A stretch of 32,686 nucleotides of DNA. Source: Jiangella ureilytica (GTDB taxonomy: Bacteria; Actinomycetota; Actinomycetes; Jiangellales; Jiangellaceae). Positions 20,420-27,723 of this stretch are shown one piece after another. The stretch's first letter is position 1, and the number at the start of each line of letters is the position of its first letter. The DNA lies in assembly GCF_004348545.1 (NCBI RefSeq), contig NZ_SMKL01000070.1, positions 1 through 32,686 on the forward strand. The letters run 5' to 3'. The notes beneath the pieces were generated by a model, which was given only the letters and a program-made list of their open reading frames with translations, searched no databases and was not told the DNA's origin. The position numbers were made by a program, and so were the translations under genes.

Positions 20420-21712
20420 ATGTCACGTTGTCACCAGGGGATCGGATGGCCCATCCTCGTCGTCGTGATCAGCACCAGGGACGGCGTCGGCCGGCTGCTG
20501 CGCCGCGACGCCGCGTTCCGGGGGCTGTTCGCGGCCCGGACCATCTCGTTCCTCGGCGACTCGCTGAGCCTGGTCGCGCTGATGCTGCACGTCGCCGACA
20601 CCGCGGGGCAGGCGCTGGCGGTCGCGCTGCTCCTGCTGGTCGGCGACCTCGCGCCGGCGCTGCTCAGCCCGCTGGCCGGCGCGGTGAGCGACCGCTGGGA
20701 CCGCCGCAAGGTGATGATCGTCTGCGAGCTGGTGCAGGCCGGGCTGCTGGCCGCGATCGCGCTCTCGCTGCCGCCGTTGCCGCTGCTGCTGGTGCTGGTC
20801 GGCGCGCGGGCGATCGCCGGGCACGTGTTCCTGCCGGCGTCGCGGGCGGCGGTGGCGACTCTGGTCCGCCCCGGCGACCAGGCCGCCGCCAACTCCGCGC
20901 TCGGCCTGGCGACGAACGGCGGCGAGGCGGTCGGCCCGCTGGTCGCCGCCGCGCTGTTCCCGCTGGTCGGCGTCCAGGGCGTGCTGCTGGTCGACGCGGC
21001 GACGTTCCTGCTGTCGGCGCTGCTGCTCGTGCGGTTGCCGCAGCTGCCGCCGTCGTCGCCGGACGGGGAGCCGGGGCACGACGGCGGCGGCTCGCTGCTG
21101 GGCGGGGCTCGCGCCGGGCTGGCCTACCTGTGGCGGGAGCCGGCGCTGCGGATCATCGGGCTCGGCTTCTGCGCCGTCGTCGCGTTCAACGGCATCGACG
21201 ACGTCGCGCTGGTGGTGCTGGCGAAGGACACCTTCGACGCGGGCGACTCCGCCGCGGCGGCGCTGCTGGCCGCCGTCGGCATCGGGCTGTTCGCCGGGTA
21301 CGCACTGCTCGCCCGCTGGTCGTCACAGGCGTCGATGCTGTGGCTGCTGGTCGCCGGGTTCGCCGTCAGCAGCATCGGGAACCTGCTCACCGGGCTGGCG
21401 TGGGCGGTCGCGGCCGCGTTCACCCTGCAGACGGTGCGCGGCCTGGGGATCGCGGCGATGGACGTCGCGACCAACACGCTGTTGCCGCGACTGGTGCCCG
21501 ACGCGATGCTCGGGCGCGTCTTCGGCAACCTCTACGGCGCCATCGGGCTGGCCGCCGGGGTGTCGTACGTGGCCGGCGGCCTGCTGCTCGACGCGACGTC
21601 GGCGCCGGCGACCTTCGTCATCGCCGGCGCGGGCGGGACGCTCGCCACCGTCGCGGTCGCCGTCACGCTCCCCCGGGCACTGCGCCGGGCGCCGCGACCC
21701 CGTCAGCCTTGA
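20420..21712 (+). CDS. MFS transporter, likely drug/multi-substrate exporter
   Basis: The protein of up to 430 residues has the alternating hydrophobic segments of a 12-helix MFS carrier. The loop SDRWDRRKVMIVCELVQAG between helices 2 and 3 is the MFS signature, with a long hydrophilic loop near residues 210-230 (PPSSPDGEPGHDGGG). The sequence type is that of enterobactin/macrolide-exporter-like MFS proteins. ATG 20420 and GTG 20465 are both possible starts; the conserved region begins only after the latter. It starts six bases after the reductase gene and overlaps the convergent SRPBCC gene by 10 bases. Confidence 0.88.
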   Translation: MSRCHQGIGWPILVVVISTRDGVGRLLRRDAAFRGLFAARTISFLGDSLSLVALMLHVADTAGQALAVALLLLVGDLAPALLSPLAGAVSDRWDRRKVMIVCELVQAGLLAAIALSLPPLPLLLVLVGARAIAGHVFLPASRAAVATLVRPGDQAAANSALGLATNGGEAVGPLVAAALFPLVGVQGVLLVDAATFLLSALLLVRLPQLPPSSPDGEPGHDGGGSLLGGARAGLAYLWREPALRIIGLGFCAVVAFNGIDDVALVVLAKDTFDAGDSAAAALLAAVGIGLFAGYALLARWSSQASMLWLLVAGFAVSSIGNLLTGLAWAVAAAFTLQTVRGLGIAAMDVATNTLLPRLVPDAMLGRVFGNLYGAIGLAAGVSYVAGGLLLDATSAPATFVIAGAGGTLATVAVAVTLPRALRRAPRPRQP

Positions 21713-22191
21713 GCCAGCAGCGCGTCGAGCCGCTCGAACTGCTCGAGGACGCCCGTGGCCATGCCGGTGCCGACGGCGAAGTCGAGCACCTCGGGCGAGG
21801 GGAACGTGGTGAGCCAGCGCACCCGGGTGGCGCCGTCGACCTCCTCGAACGTGATGGTCTCGACGGCTGGAGGCCCGCCCGCCGGCTCCATGTCGGGCGC
21901 CGTCGTGCGCACCAGCCGCTGCGGCGGGTCGATCTCGAGGTACTCGCCGGCGAACGCGACCTCGCCGCCGTCGTACCGGTTGATCCACTTCCACCGGCCA
22001 CCGGGGCGGAGGTCGAGCTCCACGACCTCGGTGGTGGTGCCATGGGGGCCGATCCAGTTCACCAGGTGTGCGGGCGACGTCATGGCGGCCCAGACCAGCT
22101 CGCGAGGCGCGGCGAACACGCGCTCGATGAGCAACTCGGATCCCTCGGCGACGACGGTGGTGGCGGCGTCGCCCAGCTCGCGTCGGGTCAT
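21703..22191 (-). CDS. SRPBCC / AHSA1-like domain protein
   Basis: The 162-residue protein has the Bet v1-like AHSA1 pattern: LLIERVFAAPRELVWAAMTS, a cavity-strand region with LDLRPGGRWKW, AGEYLEIDPPQRLVRT and the C-terminal helix VLEQFERLDALLAQ. Such proteins commonly pair with an ArsR-type repressor, as here. The ATG overlaps the ArsR stop (ATGA), so the two form an operon. The ligand is unknown. Confidence 0.9.
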   Translation of the reverse strand: MTRRELGDAATTVVAEGSELLIERVFAAPRELVWAAMTSPAHLVNWIGPHGTTTEVVELDLRPGGRWKWINRYDGGEVAFAGEYLEIDPPQRLVRTTAPDMEPAGGPPAVETITFEEVDGATRVRWLTTFPSPEVLDFAVGTGMATGVLEQFERLDALLAQG

Positions 22192-22529
22192 GGCCGATCT
22201 CCCTTCTGCAGGTCCGTGAGGTAGCGGTCCAGCCGGTCGAAGCTCTCGCCCAGGAACTCGCGGTACTGCGTCATCCACGTGACGACGTCGCGCAGCGGCT
22301 CCGGGCGCAGCCGGCACGAGCGCCACTGCGCCTGCCGCGTCTGCTCGACGAGCCCGGCCTTCTGCAGCACCTTCACGTGCTTCGAGATGGCCGGCAGGGT
22401 GACGTCGAACGGCTCGGCGAGCTGGCCGACGGTGGCCTCGCCGTGCGCCAGCCGGGCCAGGATGGCGCGGCGGGTCGGGTCGGCGAGCGCGGCGAAGGTG
22501 GCGGTGAGCTGATCGCCCCGGACCGGCAT
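22188..22529 (-). CDS. ArsR-family winged-helix transcriptional regulator
   Basis: The 113-residue protein has the ArsR HTH (LADPTRRAILARLAHGEATV, LAEPFDVTLPAISKHVKVLQ, KAGLVEQTRQAQWRSCRL). It has no cysteine metal site, so it probably does not sense metals. It leads the two-gene operon with the SRPBCC protein. GGAGGGG lies four bases before the ATG at 22529, and a palindrome just upstream is a candidate autoregulatory operator. Confidence 0.93.
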   Translation of the reverse strand: MPVRGDQLTATFAALADPTRRAILARLAHGEATVGQLAEPFDVTLPAISKHVKVLQKAGLVEQTRQAQWRSCRLRPEPLRDVVTWMTQYREFLGESFDRLDRYLTDLQKGDRP

Positions 22530-22540
22530 TTTCCCCTCCA

Positions 22541-22550
22541 GTTAATTAAC
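22541..22550. promoter_or_regulatory. Candidate ArsR operator palindrome
   Basis: GTTAATTAAC is a perfect 10-bp palindrome, 11 bases upstream of the ArsR start codon, in otherwise very GC-rich DNA. It touches the Shine-Dalgarno region, so binding there would block transcription of the arsR-SRPBCC operon. It is AT-rich and stands out, but regulation is inferred. Confidence 0.45.
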
Positions 22551-23113
22551 CACTCTGGAAAGTACGAGACTCGCCGCACCATGTCAACCGATTCGTGTGA
22601 ACCATCCGGCGCCGCCGAACGTCATACAGTCACGGGCCGGTTCGGCGGAGGGGCGCTGACCCATCGAGGTCTCGTGAACGTGCGGTGCTCCCGACGTTGG
22701 GCAGCTGCGGGCTCAACGAGCGGTGGCAGCACACAGTGACCGCCTGTGCGGCGCCGGTCACCACGATCACGCCTCCACCGGCCGGCCCGGCCAGCCGCAG
22801 CGGCCGCCGTCAGCCATTGGTCCCCCTCCCCGGCGCGCCGGCGAACAGCGCGGCCAGGCCCACAAGAACAGCACCCAGCGGGTCGCGTCGCCGACCGTCA
22901 CCTCGCGGTCGCGGCGGGCGATGACGACCAGATCGAAGACGACGGTCGCCAGTCACCCCACGACGGTCAGGATCCGCACGCAGCCCGGCACGCCCGAGAC
23001 CATCCGCGTCCCCTCTCGTTCGGCGACAGCGACGCGCCGCTACTCTCCGAACCTGTGCGGCCCTGTGCACTGCCTCAGGGAACGTGGTTTGGATACATCA
23101 CGCGGAGCACCGA
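22551..23113. other. Intergenic stretch with one decayed gene
   Basis: Between the ArsR operator and the second sigma gene I see no intact gene. The part 22810-23003 is a broken small membrane-protein ORF on the minus strand, described separately. The part 22560-22800 has no convincing coding frame, and no strong hairpin or promoter was recognised. Confidence 0.5.
22810..23003 (-). pseudogene. Broken small two-helix membrane protein
   Basis: Read from ATG 23003 the frame gives VPGCVRILTVVG, then a TGA at 22955-22953, then in the same frame LATVVFDLVVIARRDREVTVGDATRWVLFL. A shift at about 22875 is needed to reach VGLAALFAGAPGRGTNG and a stop at 22810. Joined, it would be about 64 residues with two hydrophobic segments around a charged loop. 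The TGA sits where a Trp codon would be natural. This reconstruction is by eye only; the function is unknown. Confidence 0.4.
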
Positions 23114-24058
23114 GTGAGTGACGAGACGTTCGAGCGGCTGGTCGGCCCGTACCGCCGCGAGCTGACGGCGCACTGCTACCGCATGCTCGGCTCGGTGCAG
23201 GACGCCGAGGACGCCGTCCAGGAGACGCTGCTCGCGGCCTGGCGAGGGTTGGACGGGTTCGAGGGCCGCAGCTCGGTGCGCACCTGGCTGTACCGGATCG
23301 CGACGCACGCCTGCCTGCGGCTGTCGTCGAAGCGGCCGCCTCGGCTGCTCTCCCCGGACCACGGCCCGGCCCGTCGTGATGTGTGGGAGCTCGGTTCGCC
23401 CGTGGCGGGTCCGGTCTGGCTGGAGCCCTGGCCGACGGATCCGGCCGACGAGTACGTCACGCGCGAGAGCGTCGAGCTGGCGTTCGTCGCCGCCCTGCAG
23501 CACCTGCCGGCGACCCAGCGGGCGGTGCTGATCCTGCGCGAAGTGCTGCAGTACTCGGCCGCTGAGACGGCGTCGCTGCTCGACACCACGCCGGCGTCGG
23601 TGAACAGCGCCCTGCAGCGGGCCCGCGCCTCGGTCGGCGAGCGGCTGCCCGCCGTCAGCCAGCGCGACGAGCTGTCGGCTCTCGGGGCCGACGGGCAGCG
23701 CGAGCTCCTCGACGCGTTCGTCGCCGCTTGGGAGGCCGCCGACGTGCCGGCCCTGCTCGCGCTGCTGGCCGAGGACGCCCGGTTCACGATGCCGCCGCTC
23801 CCCGCGTGGTTCTCCGGTCGCGTCGACGTCGGGCGCTTCCTGGCCGAGCGGGTGTTCGAGACGCCGTGGAAGCTGCGGCCGGCCGGGTTCAATGGCTAGC
23901 CCGGGTTCGCCTGCTACCAGCGCTCGCCGGAGGACGGGGCGTTCCGGCTGAGCGGGGTGAACGTCCTGAGCCTGCGGGACGGCCTCGTCACGCACCTCAA
24001 CACCTTCATCGACCCGGAGCTGCTCCCCCGCCTCGGCCTCCCCGCCGACCCGCCCTGA
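23114..24058 (+). pseudogene. ECF sigma factor with SnoaL-like tail, interrupted by an in-frame amber codon
   Basis: GTG 23114 (GGAG six bases upstream) opens a sigma-70-like ORF: region 2 (FERLVGPYRRELTAHCYRML, DAEDAVQETLLAAWRGL), region 4 (LPATQRAVLILREVLQYSAAE, VNSALQRARASVGERLPAV) and a SnoaL-like tail. The frame stops at TAG 23897-23899 after PAGFNG. The same frame then continues for 52 codons as PGFACYQRSPEDGAF...TFIDPELLPRLGL to TGA 24058. Relatives usually read NGQPGFACYQ-like there (from memory), so a CAG-to-TAG change is likely. Both sigma domains are intact, so a truncated 261-residue protein lacking the end of the tail could still work. Confidence 0.85.
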
Positions 24059-24074
24059 GGCGCGCGGATTTCCA

Positions 24075-24154
24075 TGATCATGTTTCGTGACGGCGTGTCA
24101 GCGATGTCCTGAAACAGAACAAGGCGCGTCAGCGACCGCTACCGCACATGATCA
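24075..24154. repeat. Nested inverted repeat, candidate intergenic mobile-type repeat
   Basis: TGATCATGT (24075-24083) is inverted as ACATGATCA (24146-24154). Inside, TGTTTC (24081-24086) faces GAAACA (24111-24116). The 80-base unit lies 16 bases after the final stop of the interrupted sigma gene. It may be a small palindromic repeat or a terminator region; only one copy is seen here. Confidence 0.4.
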
Positions 24155-24327
24155 AGGGCTGCGCCCCGTCGGGCCGTTCGTGGCCGCGTCGGCGACCGCA
24201 TTAGCGGCGGCCCGGGGACCGACCCGCCACGGGCTGACCGCGTCGGCCAGCGCCGCCACGGCGGGTTCAGGGCGTCGGACACGACCCGACGGTGCCGGGT
24301 CGCGCGGCTCGGGCGCCGCGCAAGAGA

Positions 24328-24368
24328 GAAGGCCGCTCCGCCAGTTGGGGGGCAAGTGGCGGAGCGGC
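24328..24368 (-). terminator. Perfect 14-bp hairpin, orphan terminator
   Basis: AGGCCGCTCCGCCA (24328-24341) pairs perfectly with its inverted copy (24355-24368) around a G-rich 13-base loop. On the minus strand the stem is followed by a pyrimidine run (TTCTCTCTT), as in a Rho-independent terminator. No intact minus-strand gene ends nearby, so its transcript is unknown. Confidence 0.55.
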
Positions 24369-24570
24369 CTGTATGCAATCGATGATAGCGGAGCGTGACC
24401 ACCTTGTCGCACTACGTGACGATCTGGTAACTGACCTGCGAGGACGCGGCAGATCAATCTCCAAGGATCCATGCGTTCGGGTGCAACCGATCGCCTCGCT
24501 GAGGAGTGATTGATGGTGAGAGCCGATACCCGGTCGCACCGTCCGGGACGGCGATGTCAGGAGGTCCACC

Positions 24571-25143
24571 ATGATCGTCCGGCAACGGGTCCGGCGGGCG
24601 GCGATCGCGCTCGCCACGGCCGTCATCGTTCCCCTCGGCCTGCTCGCGACCACGTCGACGGCACAGGCCGCCACGACCTACAAGGGCAAGGTCACCGAGG
24701 GCGTCAACGTCCGCAGCGCACCCACCTCTGCGGCCACGAAGGTCGGGTCGTACGCCAAGGGCGCGACCATCACCATTCAGTGCAAGGTCTACGGCCCGTC
24801 CGTCAGCGGCAACAGCCTCTGGTACAAGCTGGGGACAGGCCGCTGGGTGTCGGCGCGCTACGTCGCCAACATCGGCGCCGCGCCACGCTTCTGCGGTGAC
24901 GGCCACGAGTACACCGGCCGGGTGTCGTCGTCGACGTCGCTCGCGGTGCGCAGCGGCCCGCACACGGCGAACGCCAAGGTCAGCTCGGCCCCCCGGGGCG
25001 CGACCCTGGCCATCGTCTGCAAGGTCGACTCCCAGACGGTCGACGGCAACCGGCGCTGGTACCAGCTCACCGGCGACGGCGGCGGCCAGTGGGTCTCCGC
25101 CCGCTACGTGACGAACGTGGGCGCCGCCCCGCCGTACTGCTAG
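24571..25143 (+). CDS. Secreted protein with two bacterial SH3 domains
   Basis: The 190-residue protein starts with a Sec signal peptide (MIVRQRVRRAAIALATAVIV..., cleavage likely after AQA at about residue 33). Two SH3b repeats follow: GKVTEGVNVRSAPTSAATKV...GRWVSARYVANIG and GRVSSSTSLAVRSGPHTANA...GQWVSARYVTNVG. Each repeat ends in AAP..(F/Y)C and has another cysteine, so disulfides are plausible. SH3b domains usually bind cell-wall peptides. There is no catalytic domain. AGGAGG lies six bases before the ATG, and a strong hairpin follows the stop, so it appears to be a single-gene unit. Confidence 0.9.
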   Translation: MIVRQRVRRAAIALATAVIVPLGLLATTSTAQAATTYKGKVTEGVNVRSAPTSAATKVGSYAKGATITIQCKVYGPSVSGNSLWYKLGTGRWVSARYVANIGAAPRFCGDGHEYTGRVSSSTSLAVRSGPHTANAKVSSAPRGATLAIVCKVDSQTVDGNRRWYQLTGDGGGQWVSARYVTNVGAAPPYC

Positions 25144-25153
25144 ACCCGGGAAC

Positions 25154-25192
25154 GACGGCGCCGGCCCGCTCTCACCCGCGGGCGGCGCCGTC
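25154..25192 (+). terminator. Terminator hairpin after the SH3 protein gene
   Basis: GACGGCGCCGGCCCGC (25154-25169) pairs with GCGGGCGGCGCCGTC (25178-25192), 15 bp with one bulged base and an eight-base loop. It begins 10 bases after the stop. There is no U-tract. Confidence 0.75.
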
Positions 25193-25214
25193 GGCAGTCG
25201 CGGACCGCACGCCG

Positions 25215-25440
25215 TTGCGGCGTCGTCGGGGCTGACGATCACGACCTTCGTGCCGCGGTAGCGACCTCGGCCACGCGTGCATGCCGGGGTGCGGTGACGG
25301 GAACGTTCGCGCCCCACGTCGTCAGGCAGATCGCGTCCCACCAGTCCTCGGCTCCGGCACGTCGGTCTGGTCGAGCACATCGCCTGCCCGTCACCGGACT
25401 CGTCCCAGCGGGTGAGGAATCGGCCCGCCTTCAGAAGGGC
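25215..25440 (-). pseudogene. Shredded remnant of a respiratory nitrate reductase alpha subunit gene (narG)
   Basis: Three minus-strand frames in succession give NarG-like text. DQTDVPE is at 25372-25352. DWWDAICLTTWGANVPVT follows (about 25346-25293), then HA, LAEV, and RYRGTKVVIVSPD (about 25263-25224). Single-base losses separate the blocks. Upstream, LLKAGRFLTRWDESGD (about 25440-25395) resembles the NarG N-terminus, so most of the first few hundred codons have been deleted between the two parts. NarG normally exceeds 1,200 residues and binds the Mo-bisMGD cofactor. Identification rests on recognising the conserved TDVPE...WG(A/S)NVP.TRTPDAH...RYRGTK order. Confidence 0.65.
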
Positions 25441-25657
25441 CGCCTCAGCCGGGCCGCCTTCAGCCGGCCCGCCGACGCGGCGGCCGTCGCCGCTGGTCCT
25501 CGCGCTGCGTCCCATCGGGCGACCTCGTTCTCCGTCGTCGCGAGCGCCGAAACGCTCCTCACACCCGTCGCGGCGCGCGAGCCGCCCCGAGTTGGACAGA
25601 GCACCCCGCGAGTTTGGTATGGTTACGCAGCCGCTGGCGCTCCACGTAGCGCAGCAA

Positions 25658-25742
25658 GTCCGGGTGGCGGAATAGGCAGACGCGCTAGCTTGAGGTGCTA
25701 GTCCCCGTCAAGGGGGTGGGGGTTCAAGTCCCCCCTCGGACA
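25658..25742 (+). tRNA. tRNA-Leu (GAG anticodon)
   Basis: The 85-base sequence folds as a class II tRNA. The acceptor stem GTCCGGG/CTCGGAC (one G-T pair) has discriminator A. The anticodon stem CTAGC/GCTAG has loop TTGAGGT, giving anticodon GAG. A variable arm (CCCCGTCAAGGGGG) and a T-arm with GGTTCAAGTCC follow. CCA is not encoded. Upstream, TTGGAC (25592-25597) and TATGGT (25618-25623) resemble promoter boxes, but the 20-base spacing is long. Confidence 0.96.
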
Positions 25743-25930
25743 CGCCCAGATGGACTCACCCCTGGCACCAGCTCAGCACGGAGCTGATGTGCCAGGGGTT
25801 CGTACGTCAGATCCAATCCCAGCTCCTTACAGAGGTCGGACTTCTCCTCGTCCGTCGCTTCTCTGAGCGCGGACGCCAGCCCGCCGACGTAGTCGATCAA
25901 CTCCTTCACCTCCTCGACAGCGATCGCCTG
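25724..25930 (-). pseudogene. Probable C-terminal remnant of a serine recombinase
   Basis: A minus-strand frame runs from the base after the response-regulator stop to a stop at 25724, inside the tRNA. It reads VEEVKELIDYVGGLASALRE, then ATDEEKSDLCKELGLDLTYEP and HQLRAEL. The pattern helix - A..(D/E)EK..L..LGL.LTY.P....(V/L)RAE is the usual C-terminal end of large serine integrases. No catalytic N-terminal domain or cysteine-rich region remains. It could start at GTG 25909, giving 61 residues, but I read it as debris of an element once inserted beside tRNA-Leu. Confidence 0.5.
25758..25799 (+). terminator. Two-part hairpin after tRNA-Leu
   Basis: ACCCCTGGCAC (25758-25768) pairs perfectly with GTGCCAGGGGT (25789-25799); inside, CAGCTC pairs with GAGCTG around a six-base loop. 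It lies 16 bases after the tRNA and probably ends its transcript. It overlaps the recombinase remnant frame. Confidence 0.65.
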
Positions 25931-26587
25931 CTAATCGGCTCTCACGCGTCTGGTGTCGTATGACCACATCGCGATCTCGACGCGGTTGCGGGCGCCGAGC
26001 TTGGCCATCAACGATGCGACGTGGGTCTTGACCGTGCTCAGGCCGACGAAGAGCTCGGTGGCGATCTCGGCGTTGGTCCGGCCCCGTGCCACCAGCGCGA
26101 GCACCTCCTCCTCGCGCTCGGTGAGCGGGTCGATGGGCTGGACCGGTACCACCGGCGCCTGGTCGGCGAAGGTCGCCAGCAGCCGGCGGGTGACGTTGGG
26201 GGCGATCAGCGCGTCCCCGTTGGCCGCCGCGTGGATGGCCTGCACGAGAAGCTCCGGCCCGGCGTCTTTGAGCAGGAAGCCGCGAGCACCGGCGCGTAGA
26301 GCGCCGAGGACGTACTCATCGAGGTCGAAGGTGGTGATCACGACGACCGCCATCGGGTCCGTCACGTCCGGACCGGCCAGGCGTCGCGTCACCTCGACGC
26401 CGTCGAGCCCGGGCATCCGGATGTCGACAAGGAGGACATCGGGACGCAGCCGGGTCGCCAGGTCGAGCGCTGCGAGCCCGTCTGCTGCCTCCCCCACGAC
26501 CTCGAGGTCGGGTTGCGCGCCGAGGATCATCACCAGCCCGGTCCGGACCAAGTCCTGGTCGTCGGCTACGACAACACGGATGCTCAT
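25931..26587 (-). CDS. NarL/LuxR-family response regulator
   Basis: The 218-residue protein has a receiver domain with phosphoacceptor Asp55 (LLVDIRMPGLDG), the acidic pair in VVVADDQDLVR, switch Thr86 (VVITTFD) and Lys107 (GFLLKDAG). The C-terminal LuxR-type HTH is LTEREEEVLALVARGRTNAE, IATELFVGLSTVKTHVASLM. It pairs with the overlapping upstream histidine kinase gene (ATGA overlap). The C-terminus is cut by a TAG immediately followed in the same frame by the recombinase remnant. The end MWSYDTRRVRAD departs from the usual YDTGLVRPG-like ending. Confidence 0.95.
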   Translation of the reverse strand: MSIRVVVADDQDLVRTGLVMILGAQPDLEVVGEAADGLAALDLATRLRPDVLLVDIRMPGLDGVEVTRRLAGPDVTDPMAVVVITTFDLDEYVLGALRAGARGFLLKDAGPELLVQAIHAAANGDALIAPNVTRRLLATFADQAPVVPVQPIDPLTEREEEVLALVARGRTNAEIATELFVGLSTVKTHVASLMAKLGARNRVEIAMWSYDTRRVRAD

Positions 26588-27723
26588 GCCAGCGCCTCCA
26601 CCGGCAGCACGGCCTCGACCACCCAGCCACCCTCGGGCCCCGGCCCCGCGGAGAGCGATCCGCCGAGGAGCTGGGCGCGTTCGGCCATGCCCAGCAGGCC
26701 GAACCCGGGCTCCGGGGCCGGCCGCGGCTCGGTCTGTCCATCGTCGCTGACACGCAGCCTGACGGCGTCGCCCTCGCGGCGGACGTCGATCCCGACGCGG
26801 GTCGCGCTCCGGGCGTGCCGTACGGCGTTGGTCAGCGACTCCTGCGCGAGCCGATAGAGCGCGGCATCCACGGGTCGTGCCAGCCGGGTCAACGAACCGT
26901 CCAGCGAGACCTCGACGGTGGGTGTCGCGTCGGCGCGCGCCAGAGCAGGCAGGTCCGCGACACCCAGCTGCGGTGCGTAGGCGACGGCTTCCTCCTCACG
27001 CAGCACCCGCACCATGGATCTCATCTCCGCCAAGGTTCGCGACGCTTCGGACTCGATCGCGGCAAGGATCTCGGCAGCCTTCTCAGGCTGCATGCCGGCG
27101 ACCACGCCACCGGCCTGCGCCTGCACCGCGATGGCCGAGACGTGGTGGGCCACGGTGTCGTGCAGTTCGCGAGCCAGCGCCACCCGCTCCTGGTTGCGGA
27201 CCTCACGCTGTTGGCGATGCCAGAGGTCCGCGCGGTAGCGGAACACCGCCGCGAGGGCGACGAACAACAGCACGAGGACGCTCCCGCCGAAGACGTCGGC
27301 CCAGCCCGCGGAGGAGGCGTACATCCCCAGCGCGACGACGACCGTCACGAACGCCGTCCCCAGGACCATCTCCCGGCCCGAGCCCCACCGCACCAGGGAG
27401 TAGAGCAGGATCAGGACGGCCATCATGGAGTAGAGGCCGAGGTCCCCGGCGTGCGCGGTCAGCTGGAGAACCGAGAGCAGCCCGGCGACGCCCCACCCGA
27501 CCAGGGCGGCCATCAGGGGGCGGCCCCGCCGCCAGAGCAGGGCAGGCATCAGCGCCAGGGCGAGCACCGTCACCAGGGGTCGCCAGGCCAAGTCCGGCCG
27601 AGCGATGCCCTCGACCAAGGCGGCGGCCGCGAACACGCCCACCAGCAGCCAGTCGAGCCGGCCGACGGGCGGGGCGTCAGCAGGCCGCGGCTCCTGCCAG
27701 ATGGAGCGCCGGATGGTGACCAC
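26584..27723 (-). CDS. Sensor histidine kinase (HisKA_3 type)
   Basis: The 379-residue membrane kinase has about five hydrophobic segments between residues 22 and 160 and no large extracellular domain. The dimerisation box ERVALARELHDTVAHHVSAI has phospho-His188. The HATPase domain shows ESLTNAVRHARSATRV (N box) and GFGLLGMAERAQLLGGSL (G box). It phosphorylates the response regulator encoded next. The GTG start at 27723 is the first in frame. The signal is unknown; the divergent neighbour at 27885 may be a target. Confidence 0.94.
   Translation of the reverse strand: MVTIRRSIWQEPRPADAPPVGRLDWLLVGVFAAAALVEGIARPDLAWRPLVTVLALALMPALLWRRGRPLMAALVGWGVAGLLSVLQLTAHAGDLGLYSMMAVLILLYSLVRWGSGREMVLGTAFVTVVVALGMYASSAGWADVFGGSVLVLLFVALAAVFRYRADLWHRQQREVRNQERVALARELHDTVAHHVSAIAVQAQAGGVVAGMQPEKAAEILAAIESEASRTLAEMRSMVRVLREEEAVAYAPQLGVADLPALARADATPTVEVSLDGSLTRLARPVDAALYRLAQESLTNAVRHARSATRVGIDVRREGDAVRLRVSDDGQTEPRPAPEPGFGLLGMAERAQLLGGSLSAGPGPEGGWVVEAVLPVEALA

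Larger units (their letters stand above)
24059..24570. other. Intergenic region with two inverted-repeat structures
   Basis: No convincing gene is seen in these 500 bases. It holds a nested inverted repeat (24075-24154) and a perfect 14-bp hairpin (24328-24368). A possible 43-codon frame from ATG 24382 has weak codon bias and no Shine-Dalgarno. The last part carries the Shine-Dalgarno of the SH3 protein gene. Confidence 0.5.

Noticed and set aside
22685-22924. Plus-strand small frames between ArsR and the second sigma gene
   Set aside because: Arg/Pro/Ser-rich noise with no start signal; the opposite strand carries better protein-like text.
23728-24090. Overlapping plus-strand frame at the end of the second sigma gene
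   Set aside because: It is a shadow frame rich in Arg, Ala and Pro; the sigma frame through the amber codon has the conserved motifs.
24382-24513. Possible small coiled-coil protein (MIAERDHLVALRDDLVTDLR...)
   Set aside because: No Shine-Dalgarno, weak third-position GC bias and an odd Cys/Pro-containing tail; kept only as a remark in the intergenic entry.
24454-25515. A 353-codon minus-strand open frame opposite the SH3 protein
   Set aside because: Only the part above 25215 has protein-like text, and that belongs to the narG remnant in broken frames. The rest is a shadow of the SH3 gene.
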